A DNA stretch of 64,000 bases. Origin: Paenibacillus glacialis. GTDB taxonomy: Bacteria; Bacillota; Bacilli; Paenibacillales; Paenibacillaceae. This document shows positions 62,462-64,000 of the stretch, one piece after another. The translations under genes were made by a program, and so were the position numbers. Under the pieces are notes generated by a model. The model did no database searches, was not told where the DNA came from, and saw only the letters and a program-made list of their open reading frames with translations. Each line of letters begins with the position of its first letter. Positions within the stretch are counted from its first letter, which is position 1. Location: NCBI RefSeq assembly GCF_001637205.1, contig NZ_LVJH01000007.1, positions 434,001 to 498,000 of the forward strand, read 5' to 3'.

Positions 62462-62809
62462 GTGATTCATTTGTACTTAGATGACTATCGTCGCTGTCCC
62501 AAAGGTTTCGCCTTAGCTCGTAGTGGAGAAGAATGTTTGATAATGCTTCGGGAAAGTGAAGTTGATATATTATCTCTAGATTATGAACTAGGGTTTGATA
62601 GTGAGATGTGTGGTAGGGATGTAGTGACTGCTCTCATTCGTGAAGGCTTGTATCCACGAGAGGTTTATCTACATACGTCGAGTCTGGCTGGCAAGCAGGA
62701 GATGTATCAGTTGTTGTATGAGCATAAACCTGAGGGTATGATCCTCCACAATGGGCCTATGAGTGATGAGTTGTTAGGCCGGATTGCTAAGGCTGCTGAT
62801 CTAACATGA
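62462..62809 (+). CDS. Receiver-like protein of the cyclic-phosphate-processing (cREC) type
   Basis: A 115-residue protein with a receiver-like fold but an unusual set of motifs: LYLDDYRRCPKGFALA at the start, SLDYELGFDSEMCGRD in the middle and LHTSSLAGKQEMYQLL later. The L-D-D-x-R-x-x-P-x-G and S-L-D-x-x-L-G patterns fit the cREC group predicted to act on nucleic-acid cyclic phosphates. Normal phospho-receiver Lys/Thr sites are not clear. The start is GTG 62462 with AAGGGG 9 nt upstream; ATG 62444 would contain that site. It overlaps the next gene (ATGA). Confidence 0.7.
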   Translation: MIHLYLDDYRRCPKGFALARSGEECLIMLRESEVDILSLDYELGFDSEMCGRDVVTALIREGLYPREVYLHTSSLAGKQEMYQLLYEHKPEGMILHNGPMSDELLGRIAKAADLT

Positions 62810-63123
62810 GGATGCTTAATGAGCAAGAGTTACGCTTTCTAATGGATATTAAGGGTAAGCCTATCGCTATATTTCTGTTTACGCCACTATGTGGAACCTG
62901 TAAAGTGGCTCGACGGATGTTGGAAGTGGTTGAACAATTACTTCCTGAAGACACACTATCAACAGCGGATGTTAACATGATGCCTCAAGTAGCTCAAGAC
63001 TACCAAATTAAAAGTGTACCTGCTCTTATGCTGATGGATGCAGATCGTAGCCATCCACCAAGGATACGCTATCGTATGGGTTCTGTGGAAGAGTTGTTAG
63101 ACGTGATAAGGAGCGTGCCGTGA
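62806..63123 (+). CDS. Thioredoxin family protein
   Basis: A 105-residue thioredoxin fold with active site CGTC in FTPLCGTCKVARRML (Cys about 30 and 33), a cis-Pro segment KSVPALMLM, and an Asp/Val-rich strand before it. CGTC differs from the usual CGPC, and the protein lacks the conserved Trp before the first Cys. It is a cytosolic redox protein. The start codon overlaps the stop of the receiver-like gene, and the next gene starts right after its stop. Confidence 0.85.
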   Translation: MRMLNEQELRFLMDIKGKPIAIFLFTPLCGTCKVARRMLEVVEQLLPEDTLSTADVNMMPQVAQDYQIKSVPALMLMDADRSHPPRIRYRMGSVEELLDVIRSVP

Positions 63124-63897
63124 ATGATATCGATGCAGCATATTACACTGCAAAGAGAGAATGATATAATACTGAATGATGTATCTCTCGAAATTAAAAG
63201 TGGTGAAAACTGGGCTATCTTAGGTCGGAATGGTTCTGGAAAGACAACACTCTTAGAAATGATGACGGGTTACCTCTTTCCTAGCCGAGGCCGAGTTGAA
63301 GTAATGGGTAATGTGTATGGGCAGTGTGATATTCGTGAAATACGCAAAAGTATTGGTTATATCAGTCCTTCTTTATTAGATAGATTTGCTATGACGGATC
63401 CTGTGTGGGAAGTTGTTGCTACGGGTGCGTATGCATACTTGCGCTTCTATGAGACTATTCCTCAAGAAGTGAAAGAGGACGCATATCGACTACTTGAAGA
63501 AATGAATATGGCTCGATTAGCAGAACATACATTAGGTACTTTATCTCAAGGGGAACGTAAAAAGGTGTTACTGGCGCGCTGCCTAATGGGAAATCCCAAG
63601 ATTCTTATTATGGACGAGCCTTGTGCAGGTCTTGATCTGTTTGAACGTGAAAAAATGCTAATAGAAGTAGATCGTTTGCGACAACGTGATATAACGGTCG
63701 TCTATGTAACTCATCATGTAGAGGAAATCGTTCCACTCTTTACCCATGTAGCACTCATCAAAGACGGTCGCTTAGCTGGTGCAGGACCGAAAGAACAAGT
63801 ACTAAATAAAGAAATGATTATGCGTACCTATGAAATTCCAGTTGAACTGGAATGGGACGGCGGACGTCCCTGGATCAAGGTAACTTCTGGAGGTTAA
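63124..63897 (+). CDS. ABC transporter ATP-binding protein (YlmA/ModF-like)
   Basis: A 257-residue ATPase: Walker A GRNGSGKTT, Q-loop YISPSLLDRF, signature LSQGERKKV, Walker B ILIMDEPCAGLD, and switch YVTHHVEEI. The double His and the absence of a permease nearby place it with the stand-alone YlmA/ModF-like ATPases, some of which may not transport. ATG 63124 lies directly after the TGA of the thioredoxin gene. Confidence 0.88.
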   Translation: MISMQHITLQRENDIILNDVSLEIKSGENWAILGRNGSGKTTLLEMMTGYLFPSRGRVEVMGNVYGQCDIREIRKSIGYISPSLLDRFAMTDPVWEVVATGAYAYLRFYETIPQEVKEDAYRLLEEMNMARLAEHTLGTLSQGERKKVLLARCLMGNPKILIMDEPCAGLDLFEREKMLIEVDRLRQRDITVVYVTHHVEEIVPLFTHVALIKDGRLAGAGPKEQVLNKEMIMRTYEIPVELEWDGGRPWIKVTSGG

Positions 63898-63903
63898 TCC
63901 AAC

Positions 63904-64000
63904 TTGGATGATAATAAAGTAAATATAAATGAAGTAGTAGAACAAGAAGAGCAACAAGAGCAACGTCAGTCACGGTTTATTGTTACAGCAAATCATGGAT
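63904..64000 (+). CDS. 5' end of a gene cut by the window edge
   Basis: TTG 63904 has TGGAGGT 11 nt upstream. The visible 32 codons read MDDNKVNINEVVEQEEQQEQ and then RQSRFIVTANHG. The start is acidic and Glu/Gln-rich, so the folded part begins at about residue 23. It follows the ABC gene by 6 nt and is probably in the same operon. The product cannot be named from this piece. Confidence 0.55.
   Translation, partial: MDDNKVNINEVVEQEEQQEQRQSRFIVTANHG

Overview
The window looks like chromosomal DNA of a spore-forming member of the Bacillota, most likely a Paenibacillus. The order cotE - mutS - mutL - (methyltransferase) - miaA - hfq - spoVK - hflX - ynbB-like - glnR - glnA, and then lexA / sosA / a DUF896 gene, follows the backbone known from Bacillus subtilis. 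An amidoligase-like gene sits between cotE and mutS. Base composition is moderately AT-rich, ribosome binding sites are strong GGAGG-type, and GTG and TTG starts are frequent. I saw no rRNA or tRNA gene, CRISPR array or replication origin. No complete insertion sequence is present.

Left accessory part (about 1-14 kb). The most striking locus is a two-gene operon at 329-5813. It encodes a P-loop ATPase of about 934 residues and, overlapping it by 11 nt, a very large divergent adenosine deaminase of about 896 residues. Motifs, order and sizes match the RADAR anti-phage system (RdrA/RdrB). It is followed by a short ankyrin-repeat gene and a cytosine-deaminase-like amidohydrolase. Then come stand-alone accessory genes: a GNAT acetyltransferase, a tiny membrane protein, a frameshifted SLH-domain remnant, a class 3 lipase, a nitroreductase, and an ECF sigma factor with an overlapping membrane anti-sigma-like gene.

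Middle housekeeping part (about 14-41 kb). This holds a PadR regulator, beta-carbonic anhydrase, M32 carboxypeptidase, an SsuABC/NMT1-type ABC transporter, an aromatic-acid-exporter-like membrane protein and spore coat protein CotE. After these come the mismatch repair genes, which are separated by a large palindromic intergenic element. The rest is tRNA modification (miaA), hfq, a class A penicillin-binding protein with an Asn/Gly-rich tail, a DUF402 phosphatase, a YdcF-like protein, spoVK, hflX, a PLP enzyme, and the glutamine synthetase pair glnR-glnA.

Degraded prophage island (about 41.1-50.6 kb). Between glnA and lexA lies a mosaic of phage remnants. It has a multiply frameshifted tyrosine integrase, an ImmA/IrrE fragment, a MazG-like fragment with a premature stop, and many small phage-type ORFs. 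It also has a gene with two nonsense codons, a truncated IS3-family element, a cluster of short paralogous membrane proteins sharing one leader, and a Qnr-like pentapeptide-repeat gene at the right edge.

Right housekeeping part (50.6-64 kb). LexA and the divergent SOS cell-division inhibitor SosA share a control region with four LexA boxes. They are followed by a DUF896 protein, a membrane protein, a HAD phosphatase, a YtkA-like lipoprotein, acireductone dioxygenase, cobalamin-dependent methionine synthase, RNase Z and a NagD-type HAD. The window ends in a tightly coupled string: Fpg-type DNA glycosylase, endonuclease IV (together a base-excision pair), a cyclic-phosphate-type receiver protein, a thioredoxin-like protein, an ABC ATPase, and a gene cut by the window edge.
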